From Diphasiastrum complanatum (taxonomy: Eukaryota; Streptophyta; Lycopodiopsida; Lycopodiales; Lycopodiaceae), in NCBI GenBank assembly GCA_029204225.1, contig CM055111.1:19969003-20033002 (forward strand): a stretch of DNA of 64,000 nucleotides. The letters are read 5' to 3'. Position numbers and translations under genes: made by a program. Position 1 is the stretch's first letter. Each line of letters begins with the position of its first letter. Positions 41,812-52,589 of the stretch are shown one piece after another. The notes beneath the pieces were generated by a model. It searched no databases, had not been told where the DNA came from, and worked only from the letters and a program-made list of their open reading frames with translations.

Positions 41812-41896
41812 GTGATGCTTGTTCCCTTGATGAAACTTTGCGCTGGCCGGTCGGTAACTGGAGTCAAGTGGCTTTCTACCTTTATAGCACTATCTG
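41812..41896 (+). CDS. EamA gene exon 3 (end of domain 1)
   Basis: 85 bp between acceptor ATAGCAG and donor GTAATC. Reads VMLVPLMKLCAGRSVTGVKW and LSTFIALS, the V-x-x-VPL...G...W.G.L.AL.G pattern of EamA. Too short for simple frame scans, but the pattern and splice sites agree. Confidence 0.65.
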
Positions 41897-42066
41897 GTAA
41901 TCTATCTAATATCAGCTATCAAATATTTAGTCATTCAGGCAGTTAATTAGTAGAAGCTCTCAGATGTACTACATGGTAAAAGGCATTCAGTGCATGGTCT
42001 TTCTGGAGGTGTCGATAACCTATCCCAGATGAGCGGTTAAAGTCACTAATCAAACATTGATTTTCC

Positions 42067-43290
42067 CTGTTAGGTATGGGTGTGCTGGAGGAAGAAGGTT
42101 CAGGGTGGATGTAGCGCAGGCATCCCAAAGGGAGCCGGGAACCACGACTTAGCTTCCCAGCATTCAACTCTTGCCATCCAAACCCACTTGACATACAAGC
42201 AGCCAACTCGCCAACAACGATCAGACTTAACCAACTTGAAGTTCCGAAAACCAACATTGAGATCCAACCTGGCGCCATGCCAGATCGGGGGTCCCGACGT
42301 GGGTGACTTCCCTCCAAGCAAGCCGCCCGACATACATCAAACTTAACCAACTTGAAGCTTCGTTACAAACGAGTAACATCCAATCCAAGCAAGCGGTCTG
42401 ACTTACATCAGACTTAACCAACTGAAAGCTTCGTCACGAGCGCTGGAAGCCAACCTGGCGCCACGCCAGACTGGACAGCCATAAACAGGTAACATCCACC
42501 CAAGCAAGCCATCCAACTCAGCCGACAGGTTAGAGCCCGTTCCCCAAGAGCTTAACCCATTCACGTTCATGCAAGGAACACTCAAAACCACAAGCCGCGA
42601 CAGATATGGAAACAACCAGTTCTTGGACCAAATGGTCCCGACAGCATACCGCTAGCGCCACGGACCGAATGGTCCCGACGACATACCGCTGGCGTCCCGG
42701 GATACGACCCTCAGCTATGTGCCAAGTTAAAAATTTTGAAAGCGGCCTTACAACTGGCGCTTTTACCGAACACTGAAACCCAGAAGGTAATCAAAGTCAG
42801 TTTGAGGAAAATCCCACTTTATTGATAAATCTGAGAAGGTTACATTTCAAGTGTGTGACCGACCCTAGTCTCCGGGGCGCTAGCATGCCAAGGCGAGAGC
42901 CATGACAACATTCCAGCAAGGGAGGCTGAGACTTGGTTGGAGCTCGTCCTGAGTCGCAACCCGCACTCCCCTATAGTATTGGTGTGATTCGGCACCTCCC
43001 CTCATACCAAGCACTCTACCTAAGCTGGTAAAGCACATTTTTCTCTCTCTAGGATTTTCTCTTTCTAGAAAGTCATTTTCTCTCTCTAGATTTTATTGAT
43101 CCCCAGGCTTCCTTTAATCATGCCTAGATCGTGTGAGGTGATTCCACATCGATCTGAGCTCTCTGGACTCCGCTAGAACCGATCAAAGATTTTCAGCCAT
43201 AGGAACTTGGCGCCGGCTGGATTCTGGTCACAGTTGGCGCTGGGAGCAGCAGGGGCGCTGCTGGCACCGGGGACATAGCTGGCGCCAATG
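42067..43290 (+). mobile_element. Ty3/gypsy-type LTR fragment in EamA intron 3
   Basis: From about TGTTAGGTATGGGTG (42067) the base composition rises. Repeated motifs follow: AGCAAGC..CCGAC/CTGAC, TTAACCAACTTGAAG and CGTTAC/CGTCAC(G)AGC near 42230, 42340 and 42410, and GACCGAATGGTCCCGAC-like words near 42630 and 42662. At the right, AGATTTTCAGCCATAGGAAC leads to TTGGCGCC (43210-43217), the motif found just inside plant gypsy LTRs, followed by more GGCGCC words. No gag or pol follows; exon 4 begins at 43319. LTR limits are approximate. Confidence 0.5.
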
Positions 43291-43318
43291 GCGCCGGAAG
43301 TAAAGCTTGTAAAGGTAG

Positions 43319-44199
43319 CTTTACAACAGTGGAAAGGCATCATTATTCCACAACGTGGAAACCCGTGGGTTTTCGCGAGTTCATTAATTTCTGCTCTGCA
43401 AATATTTCGATCAGAAGTCTTTGGAATCGCTAAAGCATTGGATGCAAAGCGTTTAAATGCCATTCAGTCGGCCGTATTATTTGTCCTCAGCTTTTTCTGG
43501 GAGATATGCAACCTGTGCACCAGTTCTAGTGATTAGGGTTTAGACTTTACAACACTGGCTCAACATTTACCATGGCTTCCATTAATCTACAATGGCATCG
43601 TCTGTGGTGGAATTTGCAGCTGGTTGGAAATACGAGCTCTGCGTGGAGTGAACGCATCCGTCGCCACTTTGATTTACATGACTATTCCGGTCTGGGGTGC
43701 ATTTTTCTCTACACTTCTCCGACACAAATCTCCGAGCGAGCTTGAACTTGTGGGAGCGCCAATGATTCTACTAGCAACTATGTGGACTAACAAAATGACT
43801 TCTGAACAGCGTACCAATAGTTCTCAACCATACCAAAATGATCATGGCCTTACTAGACAGAACAGAGATCAGAGTAGCCATTTGAATCGTCGACAGGAAT
43901 TTTCCAGGCCAGATGAAGGCTATTTGATGGAAAATGTCCTGGCATCGACGCTCCTCAGTGCTGAACATCTTCCAGGAGTCATGTTAATATCTCAACTAAA
44001 ATCTCCGTTATATACTGCTCAAACTGAGAGGCTTGTCAAAGATGTAGATGTCATATTTCAAGAGAACATGGATTGTCTATCCGACTTTACCACCATTTTT
44101 AAACCTCCACAATGCGCCGAAGTTCATAATACGGCTGTAAATGTTGGATCTCCATGTTTTCTGTGCACTGAAGAGCATGTCTGTGATATTGGCGCATGA
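43319..44199 (+). CDS. EamA gene exon 4 (second domain, interrupted)
   Basis: Starts after GGTAG with the two bases that complete the phase-1 codon from exon 3; this acceptor is my inference. TAG at 43534 stops translation after CNLCTSSSD. After it the same frame stays open to TGA at 44197-44199, across the rest of EamA domain 2 and a 130-residue hydrophilic tail (LPGVMLISQLKSPLYTAQTE, CFLCTEEHVCDIGA). The long open frame beyond the stop suggests it is recent. Confidence 0.65.
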
Positions 44200-45069
44200 T
44201 CAATGCTTAATATTTTGTTTGCCAAATGCGTAATTCAATCTAAGTAGATATAAATGATAGGCCCACGCTTCGTGCGGTGGTCTACTGTGCGTGTGTTGGG
44301 CTTGGCTACTCAGATTCCATTCGCTTCCCTGACCCACTCGTGGGCGGAAACTTGGGCCAAAAGCTCAAAGCCTCCTTAATATAAAAAGTTAAATAGAATT
44401 AGTAGCAGTTTTAGCTTTCTAACGAGATTAGTTTCTTAGCACTACGTCTTAAGAAGCATGAGGACAAAAGTTGCTAAAATACCTTGGAGAGCAGGAAATT
44501 GTGTGCAAGTTCTATTTGCATTTTCACTAGCTTTAAGATCCGCTTTCCACTGATCTATGATCTGTATAAGCTTCTTTGCTGTCAACTATCCCCTAGGCAC
44601 ATCCGAATCAAAAGCCTGCCATGTGTGTATAAACTCTCTCGTCCATCTCACGATTTTGCGGTTCTGATCTCCGTCAGTCCATTGATTATTTATCGCGCAG
44701 TACAGAATCACGTTTTGGTAATTATAATCAGTTCGGAGCCATGGAGGTTAAGAATCATGCAAGAGCATAAGAGGTCAGATGTGACAAGACATTTGACCAT
44801 TGCTTTCATTCCCAGCAAGACATGTTCATGTTCTCAGACTAAAGTGCGTGAGCTCCAAGCCGTTCTGTGAAGCATACGCGGTTTCAGCATCAGCATGGAA
44901 GGGCTTGTACGTATGATAGGTACAAGCCTGAAGCCTCAGTGCCATGTTACAATGCGCTATTTCATTTTGGGAACAAACCGCTCAAAGATATTGTGATACA
45001 TATATAATCAAGTAAAGCGAGACGATTACTCGTGAGGGAACCATATTTCTCCCATGCCAATGCACTGCG
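44200..45069. other. 3' flank of the transporter gene, no second gene
   Basis: A frame at 44484-44870 has no recognisable motif. GATAGGCCCACG ... GCTTCCCTGACCC (44250-44330) resembles, loosely, the flank of the 53-kb copy near 53060-53140, so the duplication may have included part of the 3' flank. Confidence 0.4.
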
Positions 45070-45420
45070 TGGATTTGCATGCAGGGCTTTAAGAAAGCAG
45101 AGGAAGATCAATATAGGTAGTTTCTCTTGTTGTGTCAGATCTCGAATGCAAATGCTTCTGTTGTTAATCGTGTGTCTAAGTTTTTCTTGTTCATTTTAAT
45201 TCCGCACCTTGGTTGAAACTATGTTGAATGCTGCATTCATTTTATAAACGTAGATCAGCATAGCCTGATACATTTTGGAGGATTGTAGGAGTGATTCAGC
45301 TGGCAATTTCTAGCAATCGCATATGAACTCCATCCGAGTCGCAAGAGGATTGTGGTTCCTATCGTGAAAGCTTTGCGACTACGAAATCCAAATCGTGATA
45401 CACGAATCTGATTCTCATCA
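45070..45420 (+). repeat. LTR part of copia family A
   Basis: Ends TTCTCATCA one base before the primer site. The inner part matches 31519-31800 inverted and 57360-57594. The left end (GCCAATGCACTGCGTGGATT) is the same as at 57217, where it interrupts RNase H, so both LTRs are joined at the same internal point. Confidence 0.7.
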
Positions 45421-45421
45421 G

Positions 45422-45433
45422 TGGTATCAGAGC
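45422..45433 (+). promoter_or_regulatory. Primer-binding site, tRNA-iMet type
   Basis: TGGTATCAGAGC on the plus strand, one base after the LTR end. Confidence 0.9.
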
Positions 45434-45534
45434 GGGTCATCCTATCATATTCTGACATAGCGAAGAAACTAGCAGATCTAGGAGGCCAAGCATTCAAACA
45501 AACAACCATCAACAAGGAAACAGACTCCAAGAAG

Positions 45535-46530
45535 CAATGGCTTCAATCAGCAACATGCAGAGGAAGATCTGCACAATACTTGATTCCTTAGGATCTAACT
45601 TTCTAGCCTGGAAAGTTAAGACATCTTTGATACTCAAGGGTGAAGGCCTATTCTCCTGGGTGGATGGCACATAAGAAATGCCTATGACAACAGGCAAGGA
45701 GCTACGCGAATGGAGGGAGAAAAATGACAAGGCAGTAGCCTTGCTATCATCTTCCACCGAAGATAGTCTCACACTTGACCTGGCTACACTCTCCAAAGCT
45801 AAGGAGATGTGGAATGCATTACTCACCATATTTTAGAGGAAATCAAGAAGTCAAATCATGATGTTGGAAGATCAGCTGACGAATTTGCAGTGGGATCGAA
45901 AAAAACTCACTTCTTTCGTAAGAAAGATGAAGAATCTGTTTCTTCACTACATAACTCTGGAGCAGAGAACGTTGTGTCAGCTGAGAAGCAGCTCACGTAC
46001 CTATTGAGAGCCTTACCCATATCATTCCAGATGACAAGAACCCTGCTCGCGAAAGATCCCGCCATGAACCTCGAAAAGGCAATTGTCGAGATTTGAGAGG
46101 AAGTCGAGGCCAGAGAACATCTTGATCACAAAGATGGTTTTGACTAGGCCCTCTACGGCAACAAAGAAAAATAAAAGAAGCAATTTAAGCCTGAGAGGGA
46201 GTCCAACCAGCAAGCAAAGGGAACAAGCAAAGGAAACTAGAAGACCAAAGGGAGGTCAAAACAACAAGGTGCAGACAAGAAGACTTGTGTGAGATGTAGA
46301 AGAGACGGGCATTCAATAGATACATGCTGGCTCAATCCCAAGATTGAGTGTATCCATTGCCACAAGAAGGGTCACGTAGCCATGGATTGCCACCAGAACC
46401 CGAGAAACAAGTCAGCACAGAACAGATAGGAGAACAGCAATAGTTCATTCTATGTCGAGGAGCTCGAGAGCTCAAAAATGAGCGAAGAAAGAACGAACAG
46501 AAATTGTTTGACTGCCTATATCTGTGAAGA
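45535..46530 (+). pseudogene. Copia gag (family A), broken
   Basis: ATG at 45535 opens MASISNMQRKICTILDSLGS and AWKVKTSLILKGEGLFSWVD, a copia gag, stopped by TAA at 45673. The reading resumes with ELREWREKNDKAVALLSSST, and after a stop near 45835 with shifted frames. Around 46280-46400 are two zinc knuckles, CVRCRRDGHSIDTC and CIHCHKKGHVAMDC. Then SSFYVEELESSKMSEERTN. After about 46530 the copia match ends, before any protease. It is the gag that the 34.7-kb and 56.3-kb pol fragments lack. Confidence 0.8.
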
Positions 46531-46672
46531 TGTTGGCTGATTCTGACGAATAACTCAAGTACAGGAACAGCCCTCCGAACAAATGCTCATCATCTGGTCT
46601 TTAGTCGGCCTTCCAAGATGGATTAGACGCGAGCTTAAATAAAATGACGAATATACGAGCCTAAAGTTAGCT

Positions 46673-47580
46673 ATGTCTGATGCCATCAAGGAAGAAGACG
46701 AAGGATCAGATGTTGACGAATTCAGGGAAAGGAAGGCGCCAAGTGCTCTTGCCCATGAGTCGAGGCCGATCGAGGACACCCGAGATCAGCTTAAAAATCC
46801 CAATTGGAGTTGCTTAATAAGCAGCATCAACTACATATGGAGAAACTCACCAATGAGTTTCAAGCTACCTTGAAGTCTATCCAAAGCAGTATGCCTGGTC
46901 AGTCAAACCCTACATAGGTACATTATAGACGAAAACCAATATGGTGCCCACATTGCCGGGCTACGCATCCTGCTAATGCTTGTCCTTCATATCAGCATAT
47001 CCAAGCACATACAGTTCAACGATATGAAGAACAACCGTCACAATCTGGAAATGCCTTGACTTCTCATGAATATCCACCAGAAAGTCCAGAACCACTAGCC
47101 ATACAAGATGGCTATGCTGTTATACAAGGGCCATTGCACACTAGATGTTTCATCTGTGGTGAAACTGGCCACTTCATGGTTGATTGTCCAGTCAAGACCA
47201 AATACCATGCTGAGTGTCCTGACTGTATCAGAAAACACAATTCCAAAGACTGTCCGAAAACAACCAACTACGGTCCTACCTGCCCATCACGTCATTTACG
47301 AATCCCAATAAAATTCTCACGACAACCACATGAGCACCATAGCACCCAACCGCTCAGCCTGTTGCTCACTCCAGAAGTTTCTAGCAAACTTCTACAATAC
47401 TACACAATACACCAGCTCCATAATGAAAAAAGACAATATGAAATGAGTCCTCGTCTAAAGAAAGTGAAACCGATATTCCGTCATCTGCTACAATGTCCAA
47501 CCAAGAGCAACCTTCATAAGGAATTGACAGTTTTTCTCCCCTTCTACAACCTCAATTCTATTTGTCTTTCCACATGCTGA
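46673..47580 (+). pseudogene. Zinc-knuckle gag-like protein with three Cys-His boxes
   Basis: The first frame reads SDAIKEEDEGSDVDEFRERK (46673); after a shift near 46795 comes SQLELLNKQHQLHMEKLTNE, a coiled coil, and a stop at about 46915. Then CPHCRATHPANAC (about 46950), CFICGETGHFMVDC (47149) and CPDCIRKHNSKDC (47217) form three Cys-His boxes, only the middle one a standard CCHC knuckle. The last frame stays open to 47580 with no further motif. Nucleic-acid binding by the middle knuckle is likely; probably a Ty3/gypsy-type gag, less likely a host protein. Confidence 0.55.
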
Positions 47581-48284
47581 TAAGATTTCCAATGTGCCAA
47601 TACACAATATTCTCGGATTTGGAAATCCAGATAGAGATTCGGTTCTGAATCTCTTGTTCACAGAGGTCCTCAAGATATAGTACCTCAATAATACCTACAT
47701 CTCAAGCTATATTTTACAACATTTGCTATCACTGATGGTCGATACTAGTGTCACCCACCCTGTCTTGTTTTGACAAGTGCATGTCAGAGTAAGTCACATT
47801 ACTCTACAAAACAACTGAAATATTGCAACTATCAAGGTACATTATCAATGTTGATGAATGCAAGTTTTGTTCGACAAGTGCTATACAGTTCTCACTCTCT
47901 GTAACATTGTTTATTTCCTTGTTTCTCTTCACCTATTTTGTGTGATTGATTTTTGCTTGATGAATAGCTATTGCACAAGAGTTTTTTGTAGCGCACCTCC
48001 AAAACACATTTTCATTCATCTATCTATCTTCAAATTCCCTTGTACAATAGTTTGGGATTTTTGAGACATATGAGAAATCCATGTCAAATTAGAGCTGATT
48101 CCTGCATCTCATTTCCATATTATTTTTTGAGTCAACTACAGCAAGATCGAAACAAATTTAGTTAAAACTTGTTCAATCTTTAGTCCAGTCGCATGTTCAA
48201 CGAGTTTCAACTACGTGTTCCACACGCCAGTCCAATCCTGAGCATGAACAGTTACCAGCAACAACATCCCCACCAACAGATTTT
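47581..48284. other. No gene recognised
   Basis: AT-rich with short frames. A Gln-rich frame (QQQHPHQQ, 48193-48384) overlaps the G run that follows and is low complexity. Confidence 0.45.
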
Positions 48285-48300
48285 GGGGGGGGGGTGGGGG
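48285..48300 (+). repeat. G run (G10-T-G5)
   Basis: Ten G, one T and five G within an otherwise AT-rich context; could slip in replication or form a G-quadruplex-type structure with neighbouring runs. Confidence 0.8.
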
Positions 48301-48589
48301 AGAGTGGATCTTTTGGATCCACTGGAGCAGTTGCGCTACCAGCAACAACATCAGCAAGATCGACAGCCAAGGTCACAGGTCTAATATGAAAAAGACAAGC
48401 CTAAAGAAGGCAGATGGGTAATCCAAAGAGACTCAATCAAAAGAAGTACCCCAGTCACGACAAAGATCTTTCAGAAAGGGAAACACAAGCATTGGGAAAT
48501 CAGTCTCCTTCTTCAACCAACCTCTCATCATACATCTGCATCCATTCTCATGCCTATCACCCACACCATCTACCGTTGTCACTACCACC

Positions 48590-49000
48590 CTTTGCTATAT
48601 CAATATCACTCTTGATGATAGGACAAAGGAGGATCCATCTTCAAGAAACGGTATTTTTGTTGGTTAAAGTGAGGTGAGCAAGGCTTACAAAGATTTGATT
48701 CCTTCAACTAAGAAAGTGGTCATTGGAAGAAATGTCATTTTTTATGAGGAAAACTTTCCAAAAGTGTCTTCAAGTGGTGGTGTGTATGTTGGATCTAACA
48801 TTCTTGATGATACTTTGGATGTTGATATTGAAGAGCCTACTGCAAATCAAAAGCCAAGGAGGACATCAAGGCAAAGGCAACAAACTTTGAGACTCACATA
48901 TGATGAAAAAGGTAAGCAACTTGACTTCTTTCACAAGCACAGGCTCTTCCAGCGGGCTACTAAACATCCAATCTTTTTCTTGCTAAAAAAGAAAGTTCAT
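48590..49000 (+). pseudogene. Copia pre-RT fragment
   Basis: Reads NITLDDRTKEDPSSRNGIFV, then after one stop SEVSKAYKDLIPSTKKVVIG, NVIFYEENFPKVSS and LRLTYDEKGKQLDFF. It is the same stretch as in the intact element at 10.2-13.9 kb (TLDDRTKEDPSSKKGVFVGY). RT and integrase are missing on both sides. Confidence 0.85.
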
Positions 49001-49857
49001 AGTGGTGTGAGTTGGATATAGTTGTTTATTGTGGTCAAGCCCACAAATACTCAAACCTTGGTTGTTATATTGTTGAGATGTAAGGGCCTTGTACTTCATG
49101 TCTAAACTTGGTGAACTATTTACAACATTCTAATGTACGGGCCCACATGTTTAGAACTCAAAATAAGAATGAAAGGGGAAGGCCCTTCTTTTACCAATCT
49201 ATCAATGGGAAAACTCCAATCTAAATAAAAAAAGTGCAGTGGATTATGTGAAACCTCCTCTTTCTTTTATCTTAATCTCAGTTTTAACTTTTTAATAAAG
49301 AGAATGATGCTGCCTCCACGACAGAATTTGTGGGAGCAAAATTATGGCAAAATCTTTTTACGTGCACCAATTTTTACCTTATTAAATGCACCTTCCGCTC
49401 GAAAGGTGTAGGTAAAAAAAAATTTACGACAAAAGGAACATTGAAAAAAAAAAAGTAAAAACAAAAATTATGGTCGGGAAGGATGCCTCCTTGGGGCATT
49501 CCACCCTAGGAAAGGTGAATGTCCTCAAAGGGCGACCCCCCCCCCCCCCCTTCCCCCCCAAATCAACCATTGGAAAGGGTTTTTAAATCAAGTTTCTAGA
49601 ATGACAAGGGACCGCGCTCAAATTGATCAGAAAAGGAGTTTGATTGCTTTGGAACCATTTTAAACTTCAAATAAAGGGGCTTGAAAGGCAAAGTAAACTT
49701 CAACTTCTTTAAAAATCTTCACTTTGAAACTAGAGTTGGGTCCGACTTTTCTTGAAGGTTGAAGTTTCTTCAAGCTGAAAAAATAGTTCAAAAACTAGAA
49801 AAACCCTTATTTTCTAGTCCTTAAGCCTATTTGACTCAAACGAAAGGCTATAACCTC
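49001..49857. other. No gene; homopolymer runs
   Basis: A-rich stretches near 49420-49460 and a C run (C15-TT-C7) at 49536-49559. TTGAAG/CTTCAA words recur near 49690-49780. No coding signal. Confidence 0.5.
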
Positions 49858-50137
49858 CAAACAAAGGGCACCCAGACTGTACTTGCAAGTACGGTATTGC
49901 AAAACAGAGTGATTGCAGCGAAGAAAGTGTTCGGAGTGCACCAAAAGTGATTTCACCATTCCAATGGGCACGTAGTTGGGAGTTGGCGACAAAGTGCATT
50001 TCGGAAGGCGACGCCGATTTCGCTTTCAATTTGGCAAAAAACCAGTGGGTGGCTTGGTAAGGAAAAAATAGCAGGTCATTATCTTCAACTTCTGACATCA
50101 CAGTTGGCCTCGACATACAGCTTTTAGCCTACGCAGA
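49858..50137. repeat. Dispersed repeat R, copy 2
   Basis: Nearly identical to 16505-16800, with the same open minus-strand frame (ATG at about 50116; KLKAKSASPSEMHFVANSQL). The right end, at TTTTAGCCTACG, is directly followed by a copia RT fragment. Confidence 0.75.
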
Positions 50138-50945
50138 TCTCAGCCTAATGCATTATTGCCTAGGAGTGGAGGTGTGGCAAAAAAGAAATGAACTGGGTTT
50201 AGCACAGGTGAAGTATGTCAGAGAGTTGTTACATAGGTTCAGGTTGAAGGATTGCAAGTTAGTGAACACTCCTATTGAACCAGGTAAAAAGCTTTCTCAT
50301 CTTGACGAGTCACAGCCATTTGATGCTACGCTGTATAGGCAGTTAGTAGGGAGCTTGATTTACCTTACCACGACTAGACCAGATATATGCTATGTTGTTG
50401 GTATTGTAAGTCAATTTATGGTAGCACCTACGGAAATGCATTGGAAGACAGCTAAGCGCATTTTGCGTTATGTCAAAGGCACTTTAGATTATGGCTTGGG
50501 TTAGAGGAAGCATGAAGGTTTACCTGAGTTATGTGACCATATGGATACGGATTGGGGAGGTGACTATGATGATCGTAGATCCACCATAGGGTATGTTTCT
50601 TTATCCACCATAGAAGCAGTAAGGCAATGTGTAGTGCAGCACAAGAAGCTATGTGGTTGAGGCAAATCTTGGAAGAAATTGGCATGAAACAAGAGAATCC
50701 CACAACTATACATAGCGACAGTCAGATTGGCATTCAGCTAGAAAAGAATCTGGTGTTCCATATGAGAACCAAACACATTGAGATTTAGTATCACTTTATA
50801 CGCGTGAGGCTGTTGAGTCATAAAATTCATGTTATTCATTGTAGTATGAACGAACAACTAGCTGATATTTTCACTAAGCCAGTTGTTAGAAAAAAGTTTG
50901 ATAAGTTGAAATCAAAGCTTTATGTACTTAAAGTTTGTTGACTTT
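50138..50945 (+). pseudogene. Copia RT/RNase H fragment (family B)
   Basis: Reads LMHYCLGVEVWQKRNELGLA, LKDCKLVNTPIEPGKKLSH, YRQLVGSLIYLTTTRPDICY and TAKRILRYVKGTLDYGLG, then a stop at 50502. RNase H continues eroded: MDTDWGGDYDDRRSTIGYVS (catalytic Asp kept). The parts before and including YVDD are absent. RNase H text continues with stops to about 50940 (NEQLADIFTKPVVRKKFDKL near 50850). Not close to families A or X. Confidence 0.85.
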
Positions 50946-51290
50946 AAAACTATGTATATGACTGTATAGAAAGTAGACTCTAATTTAAGGGAGCGAGTTA
51001 GAATTAAAGTAGAATCACCGTGTTACTGTACTGTGGGTCCTATCAGTAGATAAGGATCAGTTGGCTTCGCCATGAGGCGATGGGACACGCGTCCTGTCAA
51101 CGGCAACCTGGGTCATGCATGGGTTGCCTGAGTGAAGGACTATATGTATAGTGTATTTTCATTTTGAGAAATACAGTTGCTACGTGAGCTTGGTGTGGAG
51201 AGTGTTTTCTGTCTGTGTTATTGTGTGCATGATCTCTGTTCCTATTCAAAGCAAATTCTAAGTGAAACATTATGTTAGAATGAGCCAGAG
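50946..51290 (+). repeat. Probable LTR of copia family B
   Basis: After RNase H come a purine-rich TTAAGGGAGCGAG and GTTAGAATTAAAGTAG (50998), then a TATA-like ATATGTATAGTG near 51142, and ATTATGTTAGAATGAGCC at about 51270, where the start motif TGTTAGAAT recurs. That repetition could mark the beginning of a second LTR or a target duplication. Confidence 0.45.
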
Positions 51291-51673
51291 GCTTCCTTGG
51301 ATCCTAATGACAACATTGCAATTGTACCTAATCCAAGTCCACACATATCAAAACAACAAGTTGGTAATGGTCGTAATCGAAACAAGATGAGACGAAAATC
51401 AAGTTTGTCCGATTTGTATGTCATTGAAAGTTTTGATAGTGATGCAACTGGGATGACATACAATATTATGATTTCAAATGGATTAACAGAAAATCATCAA
51501 AAACAAAAACAAAAATACACCAAATGTAAGCAAATATATTATGTTTACTTGAGATTAAAAGGCTTCGATGTGAATGAAGAGATGTTTATTTACCAACCAA
51601 TACTAAGTTAACAAGAGTTGTTCTATATGATGTCAAGGTCTTGACATCTTAAGGTTGTTGGTTGTTAAGCAAA
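51291..51673. other. No gene recognised
   Basis: A plus-strand frame (51297-51611; NGRNRNKMRRKSSLSDLYVI, LTENHQKQKQKYTKCKQIYY) is Lys/Asn-rich without a known motif. Confidence 0.35.
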
Positions 51674-52370
51674 AGTCCATATCGAATGCAATTTTTTGAA
51701 ATAACAATGTTCACAATATCACAACCTTTTTTGCACATACCCTTTCATACAAAAATTTGTGCAAATTGTCACTACAATTTTTTGAAATTTTGAAATAAAC
51801 AAAATACTTCTCGCTTATTTGACAACAGGGAAGGGCCTTTCTTTATGCCTAGGCGGAAGAGCATTGCAAAACTCCTCTCCACCCCAAAAAGAATCTCCAT
51901 ACCATAACAATATAAATACTTTAAAATAACCATGCTTGTACAAAACTTACTTGTAATAGAAAAGCATAAACGTAGCATAAGATCTGATGCTAAAAAGGCG
52001 TATGCTTCACAAAAAGAATCAATTAGTTGGCGCGAACACGTCTTGCTGGGAATGAAAGCAATGGATAACCTCTTGTGACATTTTTTCTCTTATTCTCGTG
52101 CATTATTCTTAATCTCGTTTTGTTAAAATCTTAAAGTTAGAGCTAAGTAGGGCTATGATTCGGCTCGGCACAATTTCTGTACAGCGTGTAAACAAGTTTG
52201 ATAGATTATAAATGGATTGAAGGAGAGAACTGCTCTTTGTTGAGATTCAACATCACTGCCTTACGAATATGGCAGGCTCTTATAACTTCGGTTGTGCCTA
52301 GAGGGGATTGACTACATAGAAGCAGATACAGAGTTCAGGTTAACCTGTGACAGAATAGGAAATTGGATCT
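51674..52370. repeat. Dispersed repeat T, copy 2
   Basis: Direct repeat of 16920-17668 lacking the 50-bp block after GCCTTAC. Separated from repeat R copy 2 by the family B copia fragment. Confidence 0.8.
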
Positions 52371-52589
52371 TAAAGCTAGTGGAAATGGAAAGAGAATTTG
52401 GAGACAATTTCCTGCCCTGCAAGACATCCTAACAACCTTCGAGCTCGTAGTCGAGCTTTTATTGGCATATTGCTGAGAAAGTCATTTCGTCAGAAAGCTA
52501 ACACCACTTCTAATTCTATCTATTTTATGCTACTTTTATTTTAAAGAGGCTTTGGCCCCTCGCATCTTGCGAACACGGGCCGCACGTAT

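Larger units (their letters stand above)
40235..44199 (+). pseudogene. EamA/DMT-family transporter gene, premature stop
   Basis: Membrane exporter of the drug/metabolite transporter superfamily, plastid-type EamA branch by resemblance; substrate unknown. Deduced exons: 40235-40654 (Arg/Cys/Ser-rich N terminus, possible transit peptide), 41037-41438, 41812-41896 and 43319-44199. All visible splice sites are GT-AG and phases agree (0, 0, 1). Exon 2 gives VIALMLLNLLAALYGSGIAA and LIRAGVELGSWSFLYSIIQ, exon 3 VMLVPLMKLCAG with WLSTFIALS, together EamA domain 1. Exon 4 gives WVFASSLISALQIFRSEVFG and, past the stop, LPWLPLIYNGIVCGGICSWL, RALRGVNASVATLIYMTIPV and WGAFFSTLL, EamA domain 2. A TAG at 43534-43536 replaces the Trp kept in both other copies, leaving about 374 residues with half of domain 2 lost. 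Intron 3 holds an LTR piece. A long hydrophilic tail (43800-44199) follows the domain. The start is the first ATG in the open stretch and uncertain. Confidence 0.78.

Noticed and set aside
48193-48384. Gln-rich protein frame
   Set aside because: Spans a G run, low complexity, no neighbours or motif; its Gln codons are CAR repeats.
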